Part shown: positions 9,066 to 18,146 of the stretch, piece by piece | How the letters are laid out: each line of letters starts with the position of its first letter | Position numbering within the stretch: position 1 is the stretch's first letter | DNA from: Pedobacter psychroterrae | GTDB taxonomy: Bacteria; Bacteroidota; Bacteroidia; Sphingobacteriales; Sphingobacteriaceae | Length of the DNA: 64,000 bases | Assembly: GCF_004331695.1 (NCBI RefSeq) | Contig: NZ_SJSL01000006.1 | Span: 186,001 to 250,000 of the forward strand | Direction: 5' to 3' | The notes under the pieces: generated by a model | Told to the model about the DNA's origin: nothing | Database searches by the model: none | The model's input: the letters and a program-made list of their open reading frames with translations, nothing else | Program-made: the position numbers and the translations under genes

Positions 9066-9778
9066 AACAAATTAAAAAGGTTATCGATCCCAAGGAACTT
9101 GCGCGAGGTAAAACCTTCTGCATAAGTTACCCCTATAGATTTTCCATATTCGCGGGACCTTCCAATTACGCTCTCAAAGAAATCCGGCGAGGAAATATAA
9201 GTATCAGGTGCATCCAGTTCAGGATTGAAAAACTGGGTTTTAAATGCCTTAATTGATGCTATTTTGGTTTCAATATATGGGGTAATGTCTACAATGATGT
9301 CTGGTTTAAGGTAGCGGTCCTGGATGTACTGAAACAGCAGCCTTGGCCTCCATGCCTGCTGTTCTTTTCCATCCAGTTGTGTATTGATCTTCACCAAACC
9401 GGATAGAAAACAAGCATCATTTGCCAAATCCCCTGCCCTGCCATGATCAGGATGTCTGTCTTCCAACGCATTAGACAACACTATTTCAGGCTGGTATTTA
9501 CGAATCATTTTGATCACTTCAAGCTGATGGGCCTCATCATTTTTAAAAAACCCATCTCTAAACCCTAAATTTTCACGGGTATGAAGACCTAAAATCTTTG
9601 CTGAATCTGCGGCTTCCTGATCCCTAGTCTCAGCGGTTCCCCTTGTACCCAGCTCGCCTCTTGTAAAATCTACGATGCCTACTTTTTTTCCCAGTGCTAT
9701 GTGTTTAAGTATAGTACCCGAACACCCTAATTCCGCATCGTCGGGATGTACAGCCAATACCAGTATATCTAATTTCAT
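9062..9778 (-). CDS. bshB1: Bacillithiol biosynthesis deacetylase BshB1
   Basis: 238 residues of the PIG-L/LmbE zinc deacetylase fold. The zinc-binding motifs are HPDDAE (His11, Asp14) near the N-terminus and HPDH (His112) in DRHPDHGRAGDLA. TRGELGTRGTAETRDQEA and LGFRDGFF are BshB1 signatures. The enzyme removes acetate from GlcNAc-malate to give GlcN-malate, the second step of bacillithiol synthesis in the cytoplasm. It is the last gene of a minus-strand set with glutathione peroxidase (25-base gap) and a DUF4294 gene. bshA and bshC are not in this window. Confidence 0.93.
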   Translation of the reverse strand: MKLDILVLAVHPDDAELGCSGTILKHIALGKKVGIVDFTRGELGTRGTAETRDQEAADSAKILGLHTRENLGFRDGFFKNDEAHQLEVIKMIRKYQPEIVLSNALEDRHPDHGRAGDLANDACFLSGLVKINTQLDGKEQQAWRPRLLFQYIQDRYLKPDIIVDITPYIETKIASIKAFKTQFFNPELDAPDTYISSPDFFESVIGRSREYGKSIGVTYAEGFTSRKFLGIDNLFNLF

Positions 9779-9803
9779 GATGGTTTTTAAAACGAATTTG
9801 TTG

Positions 9804-10280
9804 TCAAAGCAATTTTTGTATTTTCTTTCTTACCTTGGAGGAAAGCGGCTTGGTAAAAGGAAAAAAATAATCTATTACCTCCCCTTCTTTATTAATTAAG
9901 TATTTATGGAAGTTCCATCTTGGAGTAGAGGTCTTAGTTAAGAATTTGTAAAGCGGGTGTGCCTGGTCGCCACGGATCATGATTTTTTGAAAAACAGGAA
10001 ACTGAACTCCATGATTCACTTCACAAAAGGTAACGATATCCTCCCCGTCAAGAGGCTCCTGTCTGCCAAAATCATTAGAAGGGAATCCCAAAACCTCAAA
10101 ATCACTACCAGAAAGCACATCCCTGAGCTGCTGCAATTCTTGTAATTGAGGTGCAAAACCACATTCAGAGGCTATATTCACAATCAAAAGCACCTTACCT
10201 TTATATTCAGAAAGTTTCTTTTCTTTACCATTGATAAGTTTTATCCCAAATTGGTGAATGCTTGTTGCTTGATCAGACAT
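9804..10280 (-). CDS. Glutathione peroxidase family thiol peroxidase
   Basis: 158 residues, the usual length of bacterial GPx-like proteins. The catalytic tetrad is visible: Cys40 in NIASECGFAPQ, Gln74 in FPSNDFGRQEP, and Trp122/Asn123 in PRWNFHKYLI. The peroxidatic residue is cysteine, not selenocysteine. Cys86 (TFCEVNHG) is the usual resolving cysteine of thioredoxin-dependent members. There is no signal peptide, so it acts in the cytoplasm and reduces hydrogen peroxide or lipid hydroperoxides. Because it lies next to bshB1, the physiological reductant may be a thioredoxin or bacilliredoxin rather than glutathione; that is inference. It starts three bases after the DUF4294 gene. Confidence 0.92.
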   Translation of the reverse strand: MSDQATSIHQFGIKLINGKEKKLSEYKGKVLLIVNIASECGFAPQLQELQQLRDVLSGSDFEVLGFPSNDFGRQEPLDGEDIVTFCEVNHGVQFPVFQKIMIRGDQAHPLYKFLTKTSTPRWNFHKYLINKEGEVIDYFFPFTKPLSSKVRKKIQKLL

Positions 10281-10283
10281 GGT

Positions 10284-10901
10284 TTATTGGTAAAATCCGG
10301 AGGAAATGATGATAGATTCTATATCCCTTTCTTCCTGTGGGTTATAAGTGCTTTTTAGGTTATGCCCCACCACACGCGCTACCGATTGATACAGAAATGC
10401 GGTAAACCCTCCTTTAGTTTCCTTCACAATATCAAAGGTTGTCCGTCCTACCTCCCTGTCTATCAACTTAGTTAATATCTGTCCCTGGGTAATCGTGAGC
10501 TCCTTGATCTCGCGGTTAAACATGTCTTTTATCTCTTTATCGCAGTTTTTTACCAGCTTCTTTTGTACCTTTTTATCTTCAGTAAGCGCAATGTCCTTTT
10601 CCAGCTGCTCATACCTTCTTTTAGCATACAGTGCATAAGGCATTACTTTCATTACATTGTACCTCAATTTATTATAGGCAGTTCTGTCGGCCGGTGTTTT
10701 AAATATCCGATAGCCGTAAATGACCACTTCATTCAGGGGGATCCAGGGGATCATCTCTCCGTCAACATTTGTACCCGCTACCCGAATGGTATCATTTTTA
10801 CCCAGTTCAGGCATTTTTACTGATACCACTCCCACCTGTGCCTTTGCTGAAGCAACACTAATAATGACAATAAACAGAATAAATAACCTATTAATTTTCA
10901 T
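10284..10901 (-). CDS. DUF4294 protein, secreted, function unknown
   Basis: 205 residues with a signal peptide (ending ASAKAQ, about residue 22). After it come a conserved segment (LNEVVIYGYRIFKTP) and a charged helical part (YNKLRYNVMKVMPYALYAKRRYEQ) typical of Bacteroidota DUF4294 proteins, predicted periplasmic. It is the first gene of the minus-strand set leading to glutathione peroxidase and bshB1, with a three-base gap to the former. It is divergent from rel. No catalytic motif is evident and no function is proposed. Confidence 0.8.
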   Translation of the reverse strand: MKINRLFILFIVIISVASAKAQVGVVSVKMPELGKNDTIRVAGTNVDGEMIPWIPLNEVVIYGYRIFKTPADRTAYNKLRYNVMKVMPYALYAKRRYEQLEKDIALTEDKKVQKKLVKNCDKEIKDMFNREIKELTITQGQILTKLIDREVGRTTFDIVKETKGGFTAFLYQSVARVVGHNLKSTYNPQEERDIESIIISSGFYQ

Positions 10902-10941
10902 AAATTTATGCTCCTGTAAAGGTACTGCTATTTTGTATCTA

Positions 10942-10968
10942 GTTATATTAAAATCATTCTAATATAAC
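10942..10968. repeat. AT-rich 9-base inverted repeat between the DUF4294 gene and rel
   Basis: GTTATATTA and TAATATAAC arms surround nine bases in the divergent gap. The arms are perfect. The repeat lies about 40 bases upstream of the DUF4294 start, with no T-run beside it, so an operator is more likely than a terminator. Function unknown. Confidence 0.4.
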
Positions 10969-11172
10969 CATTTGCAGATAAATATTTGTACTTTTTTACG
11001 TAAATAAAACAATTATCCATTACATTGACAAACTTAAATTTTAATGGTTTATTGTTCTGCAGGAACGATATTTGTAAAAAAACTTATAAAGATCCTGATC
11101 TGGAAGAAAAACAAAGTAAGTCCTAACAGGAAAAAAAGATTAACACACCAATGATAAGCAAACTATAAATAA

Positions 11173-13380
11173 ATGAAAAATGCGTTAGTGATTGATTTAG
11201 AAGTAGAAAAGCAGGAGATCTTAAAAAGATACCGGGCGCTTCTGCGTGCATGTAAACCAACACTTCAGAGAGGGGACAAAAAAGAGATCAGGAAAGCGTT
11301 TGATATGGCACTCGAAAGCCATAAAAACATGCGCAGAAAATCTGGCGAACCATATATATACCATCCCATCGCCGTTGCCCAGATAGCCGCAGAGGAAATA
11401 GGTCTTGGCACTACCTCCATTGTTTGCGCATTGCTGCACGACGTGGTGGAAGATACTGATATCACCCTTGAAGATATAGAGCGTGAATTTGGAAAAAAAA
11501 CCACCAAGATCATAGATGGGCTCACTAAGATTTCGGGCGTTTTTGACTATAACAGTTCCCTGCAGGCAGAGAATTTCAGAAAGATGCTACTTACACTGGC
11601 GGATGATGTCCGGGTGATATTGATTAAATTGGCCGACAGGTTGCATAACATGCGGACGATGGATTTCATGCCAAGGCAGAAGCAACTAAAAATTGCTTCT
11701 GAAACCATCTACCTGTATGCACCTCTTGCCCATAGATTAGGCCTTTATGCCATCAAATCTGAGCTCGAAGATCTTTCCATGAAATATCTGGAGCCTGACA
11801 CCTACAAATACATAGCTACCCAGTTAAATGAAAAGAAAGCAGAACGAACGCTGTTTATCAAACGTTTTGTAGATCCTATCAATGAAATACTTGCTGAACA
11901 GGGCCTGACAGCGGATATCTATGGCAGACCTAAATCTATTCATTCTATATGGAATAAGATGAAGAGCAAAAACATTCCCTTTGAGGAAGTTTATGACTTG
12001 TTTGCCGTTAGGGTTATATTAGACAGTGCACCTGAACATGAAAAGGCGGAATGTTGGAAAGCCTATTCAATCGTCACTGATCTGTACCGGCCCAATCCCG
12101 ACAGGCTGCGCGACTGGGTATCCTCCCCTAAGGGAAACGGGTACGAATCCTTGCACACTACCGTAATGGGGCCTAAAGGCCAATGGGTAGAAGTACAAAT
12201 CCGGACACAGAGAATGAATGAAATAGCCGAGAAGGGATTTGCCGCACACTGGAAGTACAAAGAATCCAGTAACGACAATGGCCTGGATCAATGGATCATG
12301 AAAGTAAGGGAAATGTTGAGCAATCCGGAAGCCAATGCATTGGATTTTCTGGATGATTTCAAAATGAACCTGTTTTCTGATGAGATCTTCATTTTTACTC
12401 CCAAAGGAGCATTGCTCCAGTTGCCGCTTGGCGCTACTGCCCTTGATTTTGCATTTGAGATCCATACTGACGTAGGAGCAAAATGTATCGGTGCTAAAGT
12501 AAACCATAAGCTCGTGCCGCTATCTTACAAACTGCAAAACGGGGATCAGGTAGAAATCATCACCTCAGGCAAACAGGTACCAAAAGAAGACTGGCTCAAT
12601 ATCGTCGTTACTGCCAAGGCCAAATCAAAGATCAAGTCTTCATTAAAAGAAGAAAAGCGAAAAATAGCTGAACTGGGCAAAGAAACCCTCGAACGCAAGC
12701 TTAAATCCTTAAAAATAACTTACAACACCGATAACCTGAATAAACTTTCCTATTTCTTTAAACTGCCTTCCATGCAGGAACTTTTCATCGCTGTTGCCAA
12801 TGGCAAGATCGAGGTAAAAGATCTGAAAGATTATCTGGCAAGCGAAAAAGAAATAGAAAACAGAGGTGCTGAGAAAAATGAACCCCAGCAGATTGATACC
12901 TTGCTTAAAAAGGTAAAAGGTCCTGAATCTGATACCCTGCTGATTGGAGAGGACCTCCAAAAAATAGACTATACCCTTGCGGCCTGCTGTAACCCGATCC
13001 CGGGAGATGATGTTTTTGGCTTTGTCACCGTAAATGAAGGGATCAAGATCCATAGGACCAACTGCCCGAATGCAGCACAACTGATGGCTAACTATGGCTA
13101 CCGGGTGGTAAAAGCTAAATGGAACAGGCAGCAGGAACTTACATTTCTGACAGGATTACACATCATCGGAATTGATGATGTAGGACTGATCAACAACATC
13201 ACCAAAGTAATTTCAAATGATTTTAAGGTAAATATGCGCTCTATTACCGTTGATACCGACAATGGGATCTTTGACGGGTCGATCCGGATCTTTGTAAATG
13301 ACAAAGAACACCTGGACAACCTGATCGAAAATCTGTTACAAGTAAAAGGGGTAACCGGAGTGACCAGGTTTGATGCTTAA
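11173..13380 (+). CDS. Bifunctional (p)ppGpp synthetase/hydrolase, Rel/SpoT family
   Basis: 735 residues, full family length. The HD hydrolase domain is intact (His64 in YIYHPIAVAQ, His89-Asp90 in LLHDVVEDTD, Asp154 in KLADRLHNMRT). The synthetase domain follows with YGRPKSIHSIWNKM (about 250-263), SPKGNGYESLHTTV (318-331) and EVQIRTQRMNEIAEKG. A TGS domain (about 400-465), a conserved-cysteine region (CCNPIPGDDV) and a C-terminal ACT domain (about 660-735) complete it. The intact HD site implies both synthesis and hydrolysis of the stringent-response alarmone, as expected for the long Rel protein of Bacteroidota. It lies directly upstream of fur and purA. Confidence 0.95.
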   Translation: MKNALVIDLEVEKQEILKRYRALLRACKPTLQRGDKKEIRKAFDMALESHKNMRRKSGEPYIYHPIAVAQIAAEEIGLGTTSIVCALLHDVVEDTDITLEDIEREFGKKTTKIIDGLTKISGVFDYNSSLQAENFRKMLLTLADDVRVILIKLADRLHNMRTMDFMPRQKQLKIASETIYLYAPLAHRLGLYAIKSELEDLSMKYLEPDTYKYIATQLNEKKAERTLFIKRFVDPINEILAEQGLTADIYGRPKSIHSIWNKMKSKNIPFEEVYDLFAVRVILDSAPEHEKAECWKAYSIVTDLYRPNPDRLRDWVSSPKGNGYESLHTTVMGPKGQWVEVQIRTQRMNEIAEKGFAAHWKYKESSNDNGLDQWIMKVREMLSNPEANALDFLDDFKMNLFSDEIFIFTPKGALLQLPLGATALDFAFEIHTDVGAKCIGAKVNHKLVPLSYKLQNGDQVEIITSGKQVPKEDWLNIVVTAKAKSKIKSSLKEEKRKIAELGKETLERKLKSLKITYNTDNLNKLSYFFKLPSMQELFIAVANGKIEVKDLKDYLASEKEIENRGAEKNEPQQIDTLLKKVKGPESDTLLIGEDLQKIDYTLAACCNPIPGDDVFGFVTVNEGIKIHRTNCPNAAQLMANYGYRVVKAKWNRQQELTFLTGLHIIGIDDVGLINNITKVISNDFKVNMRSITVDTDNGIFDGSIRIFVNDKEHLDNLIENLLQVKGVTGVTRFDA

Positions 13381-13419
13381 AAATACTTTTAAATGATTAG
13401 CGTTTTATATAAAAATTGG

Positions 13420-13427
13420 TACCTTTG
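13420..13427 (+). promoter_or_regulatory. -7 box TACCTTTG before fur
   Basis: TACCTTTG matches TAnnTTTG and lies 17 bases before the fur ATG, with AAAGGAG between. No good TTTG lies at the -33 distance, so the promoter may be weak or activator dependent. Confidence 0.5.
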
Positions 13428-13444
13428 AAAGGAGTTTAAAAACT

Positions 13445-13936
13445 ATGTCTACAAACCACAACAGCGAGCTGGTAAGAAAAATATTCGAAGCCTATCTCGA
13501 AAATAAAAGTCTGAGAAAAACACCTGAACGTTTTGCCATCTTAGAAGAGATTTATTCCAGAGACGATCATTTTGATGTAGAAACCCTTTACATCCATATG
13601 AAAAACCAAAAATACCGCGTTAGCAGGGCTACAGTATACAATACGCTAGAGCTTTTGGTTTCGTGTGACCTGGTAACCAAACACCAGTTTGGAAAAAACA
13701 TGGCACAGTTTGAGAAATCTTATGGCTATCATCAGCACGACCACATCATTTGTATCGACTGCGGTAAGGTTGTAGAATTTTGCGACCCCCGCATCCATCA
13801 GATACAGAGCATGGTTGGCGATTTATTAAAGTTTGAGATCAAACATCATTCCCTGAACTTATATGGCTTCTGCTTTGATTGCTCCGCGAAAGCAGCAATG
13901 AATACACAGAATGCCGACATTAAACATGCAAGTTAA
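13445..13936 (+). CDS. fur: Fur-family metal-dependent transcriptional repressor
   Basis: 163 residues. The N-terminal winged helix has the recognition helix VSRATVYNTLELL (about 59-71). The metal-sensing dimerisation domain has HQHDHIICIDCGKV. Two CxxC pairs (Cys103/Cys106 and Cys143/Cys146) form the structural zinc site. The sequence cannot separate Fur from PerR or Zur with certainty, but there is a single Fur-like gene here and candidate Fur-like operators precede both iron-receptor operons farther along. The Rel-fur-purA order is common in Sphingobacteria as I know it. The start has a TACCTTTG box 17 bases upstream. Confidence 0.88.
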   Translation: MSTNHNSELVRKIFEAYLENKSLRKTPERFAILEEIYSRDDHFDVETLYIHMKNQKYRVSRATVYNTLELLVSCDLVTKHQFGKNMAQFEKSYGYHQHDHIICIDCGKVVEFCDPRIHQIQSMVGDLLKFEIKHHSLNLYGFCFDCSAKAAMNTQNADIKHAS

Positions 13937-13976
13937 CCTATCCAATTATAATATTTTCTAGTTTTAAATTTAAATA

Positions 13977-15254
13977 ATGACGCAAGTAGACGTGCTTCTG
14001 GGCCTGCAATGGGGCGACGAAGGCAAAGGTAAAATTGTTGACGTATTGAGTCCGCAATATGATTTGATAGCTCGTTTTCAAGGCGGTCCGAATGCCGGAC
14101 ATACTTTAGAGTTTGATGGTAAAAAGTTTGTTCTAAATACCATACCATCTGGTATTTTCAATGAAAAAACAATGAACTTAATAGGAAACGGGGTTGTGAT
14201 TGATCCGATTATCCTGAAGAGGGAACTGGACAATCTTAGAAATGCCGGTCATGATCCTATCGCAAAAGGCAAACTGGTCATTGCACGCAAGGCCCACTTA
14301 ATTTTACCCACCCATCAATTGCTCGACGCTGCAAATGAGCAGAAAATGGGCAAAGATAAGATTGGTTCAACCCTAAAGGGTATTGGTCCGACTTATATGG
14401 ATAAAACAGGCAGAAACGGGCTGAGAGTAGGTGACACTACCTTACCTGACTTCAAAGAACGCTACAATAAACTGGTAGAAAAGCATAAAGAGATCCTTTC
14501 TCATTATGATTTTGAATTTGACCTTACCGAAAAAGAAGCCGCTTTCTTTGAGGCCATCGAGTTCATCAAAAGCATTCCGCATGTAGACAGCGAGCACTTT
14601 GTAAACGGTTACCTGAAAGAAGGAAAAACTGTACTTGCTGAAGGCGCACAAGGCACGCTGCTGGATGTAGACTTTGGTTCTTATCCTTTCGTTACTTCAT
14701 CAAATACCACTACTGCAGGCGCTTGTACAGGCTTGGGGATTGCCCCCAATAAAATAGGCCGTGTGTTCGGTATTTTTAAAGCATATTGTACACGTGTTGG
14801 CGGAGGCCCTTTCCCAACAGAACTTGACAATGAAATAGGAGAGAATCTTCGTCAGGTAGGCCATGAATTTGGTGCTACCACAGGACGTGCCCGCCGCTGT
14901 GGATGGATAGACCTGCCTGCACTTAAATATGCCATTATGCTCAACGGTGTTACTGACCTGATCATGATGAAAGCAGATGTACTGGATGGTTTCGATACCA
15001 TTTATGCGTGTACACACTATGAGCATAACGGAGAAACAATAGATTATATGCCATATGATATCATCACCGAAAAACCAGTTCCGGTTTTAAAAGCCATCGA
15101 AGGCTGGAAGACTGACGTAACTAAAGTTAGCCAGGTAGAAGAGATCCCGGCCAAACTTGCTGATTACATCTCCTACCTGCAACAAGAACTGGAAGTACCT
15201 GTTAAGTATCTTTCAGTAGGTCCGGACAGGGTACAGACATTAATCCTTAATTAA
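13977..15254 (+). CDS. purA: Adenylosuccinate synthase
   Basis: 425 residues. The GTP-binding loop GLQWGDEGKGKI is at the N-terminus, followed by the IMP-binding segments GGPNAGHT, STLKGIGPTY and GGGPFPTEL and the late motif TGRARRCGW. It joins IMP and aspartate with GTP to make adenylosuccinate, the first committed step to AMP, in the cytoplasm. It starts 40 bases after fur and may share its transcript. A strong hairpin terminator follows the stop. Confidence 0.97.
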   Translation: MTQVDVLLGLQWGDEGKGKIVDVLSPQYDLIARFQGGPNAGHTLEFDGKKFVLNTIPSGIFNEKTMNLIGNGVVIDPIILKRELDNLRNAGHDPIAKGKLVIARKAHLILPTHQLLDAANEQKMGKDKIGSTLKGIGPTYMDKTGRNGLRVGDTTLPDFKERYNKLVEKHKEILSHYDFEFDLTEKEAAFFEAIEFIKSIPHVDSEHFVNGYLKEGKTVLAEGAQGTLLDVDFGSYPFVTSSNTTTAGACTGLGIAPNKIGRVFGIFKAYCTRVGGGPFPTELDNEIGENLRQVGHEFGATTGRARRCGWIDLPALKYAIMLNGVTDLIMMKADVLDGFDTIYACTHYEHNGETIDYMPYDIITEKPVPVLKAIEGWKTDVTKVSQVEEIPAKLADYISYLQQELEVPVKYLSVGPDRVQTLILN

Positions 15255-15266
15255 AGACAATATATT

Positions 15267-15303
15267 AAATAGAGAAGGCGGCTATTGGCCGCCTTCTCTA
15301 TTT
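15267..15303 (+). terminator. Strong intrinsic terminator after purA
   Basis: A perfect 16-base-pair stem (AAATAGAGAAGGCGGC with its complement) closes a five-base TATTG loop, and the right arm ends in TTT. Confidence 0.9.
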
Positions 15304-15326
15304 AGCACTATTTGATCCATATTGTA

Positions 15327-15334
15327 TACATTTG
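15327..15334 (+). promoter_or_regulatory. -7 box TACATTTG just before pabB
   Basis: TACATTTG ends nine bases before the pabB ATG. The leader would be only a few bases. A TTTA at 15301-15304 lies 22 bases upstream as a poor -33 element. Confidence 0.5.
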
Positions 15335-15343
15335 CGCACGTAA

Positions 15344-16597
15344 ATGAAAGTTCAGGACCTACATTCTTTTAAGCAAAAGGCATTACAATGGGCCAATACC
15401 TTCCATATTGCTGCCTGTTATGATTCCAACGGGTATTCCGACAGTTATGGTAAATATGACCTGCTACTGGCCGTGGGAGACCGTGCACAGTTGACCCTCC
15501 ATTCTGATGATCAGGCATTTGACAAATTGAAATCATTTTATGACCAGTATCAAAACTGGATATTCGGAGTACTGGGTTATGACCTTAAAAATGATGTCGA
15601 ACAACTCCATTCCGGCAATTCTGATCGCCTGCTGTTTCCCGATCTGTTTTTCTTCGTCCCACAGTATTTAATCCTTATCAAAGACGACGAAATTGAAATA
15701 GCCATCGGCAACGACGATATCTTAGATCTGATCGATGAGATGACTGTAACAGACCACACTGTCAGTTCGATCGATATTAAAAGTAAAATCTCCAGGGAAA
15801 CCTATATTAAAACAGTCAAAGAACTACAGCAGCACATTGTCCGGGGCGACATTTATGAAGTTAACTTCTGCCAGGAGTTTTTTGCCGAACACGCACACAT
15901 CGATCCTTTAACCGTTTACCGCAAGCTCAACCACATCTCTCCCACTCCTTTTTCGGGTTTTTTCAAGATCAATGATCAATATATATTGTCTGCCAGTCCC
16001 GAGCGCTTTCTCTGCAAACGCGGGGATCAGCTCATCTCACAGCCCATTAAAGGAACGGCAAAAAGAAGTGCTGATCCTGAAGAGGATGCACTGATTAAAG
16101 CCGAATTACAAAAGGACACTAAGGAACAAGCAGAGAATGTGATGATCGTGGACCTCGTAAGAAATGACCTGACCAAAAGTGCCATAAAAGGCAGTGTACG
16201 GGTAGCCGAACTGTTTGGCATCTACGGCTTCGCACAGGTGTATCAAATGATCTCTACCATCAGTTGCAGCATAGCACCCAATATCCATTGCATAGATGCC
16301 ATCAAAAACACCTTCCCTATGGGATCAATGACCGGTGCGCCAAAAATCAAAGCAATGGAGCTAATCGAACAATACGAATTCAGCAAACGCGGAGTGTATT
16401 CGGGTGCTTTTGGCTATATAAATCCAGAAGGGGATTTTGATTTTAACGTAATCATCCGCAGTATTTGCTACCATGCTGCAACAAAATACCTGTCATTTCA
16501 GGTTGGCGGTGCCATTACCTATGCATCTGATGCCTGCGATGAATATGAGGAGTGTATGCTCAAAGCATCTGCCATTATCCAAACCCTTAAAAACTAA
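15344..16597 (+). CDS. pabB: Aminodeoxychorismate synthase component I (PabB-like chorismate-binding enzyme)
   Basis: 417 residues of the anthranilate synthase I / PabB / isochorismate synthase fold. The C-terminal chorismate-binding part is clear: GDIYEVNFCQEF, SPERFL, PIKGTAKR, DLVRNDL, PMGSMTGAPK and GVYSGAFGYI. The lysine in PIKGT (Lys236) is the residue that marks PabB; anthranilate synthases usually have PIAGT. Together with a PabA glutaminase (not in the window) it would make 4-amino-4-deoxychorismate for folate. The N-terminal 130 residues are shorter and more divergent than in TrpE, as in other PabB proteins. The stop codon overlaps the first base of its terminator. Confidence 0.85.
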   Translation: MKVQDLHSFKQKALQWANTFHIAACYDSNGYSDSYGKYDLLLAVGDRAQLTLHSDDQAFDKLKSFYDQYQNWIFGVLGYDLKNDVEQLHSGNSDRLLFPDLFFFVPQYLILIKDDEIEIAIGNDDILDLIDEMTVTDHTVSSIDIKSKISRETYIKTVKELQQHIVRGDIYEVNFCQEFFAEHAHIDPLTVYRKLNHISPTPFSGFFKINDQYILSASPERFLCKRGDQLISQPIKGTAKRSADPEEDALIKAELQKDTKEQAENVMIVDLVRNDLTKSAIKGSVRVAELFGIYGFAQVYQMISTISCSIAPNIHCIDAIKNTFPMGSMTGAPKIKAMELIEQYEFSKRGVYSGAFGYINPEGDFDFNVIIRSICYHAATKYLSFQVGGAITYASDACDEYEECMLKASAIIQTLKN

Positions 16598-16636
16598 TAA
16601 GGCCATCATTTCTGACAGCCTTATCTTTATTTTTTT
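16597..16636 (+). terminator. Terminator after pabB
   Basis: ATAAGGC and GCCTTAT arms with a 14-base loop are followed by a T-rich run (CTTTATTTTTTT). The T-run overlaps the 3' end of the convergent protease gene. Confidence 0.6.
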
Positions 16637-17454
16637 GGAATTCCCGAAGGTGAATTGTAATATCGCTGGGCTTCTGGCAAATACTTCTGTATCTGTGCGA
16701 TGCGGGTAGCGTCACTCGGGTGTGTGCTTAAAAATTCAGGTGGTTTCTGGCTTCCCTGGGATGCGGCAGCCATTCGTTGCCAGAATGCAGTAGCACTTTG
16801 AGGGTTATAGCCGGCCATAGACATAAATATAAGTCCTAATCTATCCGCTTCCAGCTCATGGCTACGTCCATAACTAAGCATTGCCAAAGGCGTTCCTACT
16901 CCATATAAAGTATTAAATATAGACTGGGTTTTTGGGTTATTGGCCAGGGCCACATTTCCAATAGCACCGGCGCCCTGAGCCACCATTTCCTGCGACATCC
17001 GTTCGGCAGAGTGCCCTGCAATGGCATGGGCTATCTCATGTCCTACTACCGTAGCCAACCCGGCATCATCCATGGTTACAGGTAAAATACCTGTATAAAC
17101 CACAATCTTACCGCCTGGCATACACCATGCATTCAATTCCTTGCTCTGAACCACATTAACTTCCCATTTATAATCCTGGATCAGCGCAGCATGTCCATTA
17201 TTGTTCATATAGTTTTTAACCGAGGCAATCAATTTGTTTCCAACATTCTTTACCCGCTGCGCCTGGGCATTTGACGAAGGTAAGACTACATTTTTATTCT
17301 CTGTTAAGAATTCGCTGTAGGCCTGAAAAGCCATAGGCAATACCTGTGAATCGCTCACGAGGCTAAGCCTGCTTCTGCCAGTAAGGGGAACCGTAGAACA
17401 AGACGAAAACGCCAGCCCGATAGTTGTCACGCCTATTAATAAGATTTTTTTCAT
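16627..17454 (-). CDS. M48-family zinc metalloprotease lipoprotein
   Basis: 275 residues. A lipoprotein signal ends in AFSSC (Cys19), so the enzyme is anchored on the periplasmic side. The zinc site is HEIAH (His139, Glu140, His143) with the third ligand Glu200 in SHELEAD. GRSHELEADRLGL and the C-terminal FLSTHPSDATRI are typical of the BepA/LoiP/YcaL group, which acts in outer-membrane protein quality control; a precise substrate cannot be given. It is convergent with pabB. Confidence 0.92.
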   Translation of the reverse strand: MKKILLIGVTTIGLAFSSCSTVPLTGRSRLSLVSDSQVLPMAFQAYSEFLTENKNVVLPSSNAQAQRVKNVGNKLIASVKNYMNNNGHAALIQDYKWEVNVVQSKELNAWCMPGGKIVVYTGILPVTMDDAGLATVVGHEIAHAIAGHSAERMSQEMVAQGAGAIGNVALANNPKTQSIFNTLYGVGTPLAMLSYGRSHELEADRLGLIFMSMAGYNPQSATAFWQRMAAASQGSQKPPEFLSTHPSDATRIAQIQKYLPEAQRYYNSPSGIPKK

Positions 17455-17496
17455 GATAGTAATACTTGTTTTTAGATATAAAGCCGTTGCAGGTTT

Positions 17497-18144
17497 CTAA
17501 GCTGCCTTTTTCTTAAACAAATACACTTTGGATTCCTTGCCTTTCAGTAGCCTTTCAAGATTTTTCTGGTGGGTAACCAAAATCAATACGCAAACACACA
17601 TACCGTATAAAACCTCTGACTTTATGGAGGACTGCAATACGAACACAATACTTAATGGGAAGGTAAAACCTGCACATATAGAACTTAAGGAAACGTATTT
17701 AGTCAACAATAACACTACAACAAAAACAAGAACACAAAGCATAGCTGCCGGAAAGTTAACTGCCAAAATCATTCCAAAAAGCGTAGCCACTCCTTTGCCT
17801 CCCCTAAAGCCAGCAAATATTGGAAATAAATGTCCCATTACCGCGGTAACACCCAGTGCGAGCTCATAATTTATAAATTGAGAAGAATTTTGCGGGCCCG
17901 TAACGGACAGACCTATAAAGTAGGCAAGTTTTGTAGCAGTGTATCCTTTAGCAATATCTATGGTCATCACGGCAATACCGGCTCTTTTACCCAGCACCCT
18001 GAAAGTATTCGTCGCGCCTGCATTGCCACTGCCATATTCCCGTACATCTACTCCATAAAAAGCCTGACCAAGCCATACAGCTGTAGGGATTGAACCAAAG
18101 AGATATGCCAGTAAAACAGCAGAAATAGAATAGATAGAAATCAT
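17497..18144 (-). CDS. plsY: Glycerol-3-phosphate acyltransferase PlsY
   Basis: 215 residues with five or so membrane helices. The catalytic and binding loops are visible: GSIPTAVWLG near the N-terminus, REYGSGNAGATNTFRVLG (about 36-53) and FRGGKGVATLFG. It transfers acyl from acyl-phosphate to glycerol-3-phosphate to start phospholipid synthesis. It lies two bases downstream of nadC in one operon. Confidence 0.95.
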   Translation of the reverse strand: MISIYSISAVLLAYLFGSIPTAVWLGQAFYGVDVREYGSGNAGATNTFRVLGKRAGIAVMTIDIAKGYTATKLAYFIGLSVTGPQNSSQFINYELALGVTAVMGHLFPIFAGFRGGKGVATLFGMILAVNFPAAMLCVLVFVVVLLLTKYVSLSSICAGFTFPLSIVFVLQSSIKSEVLYGMCVCVLILVTHQKNLERLLKGKESKVYLFKKKAA

Positions 18145-18146
18145 AC

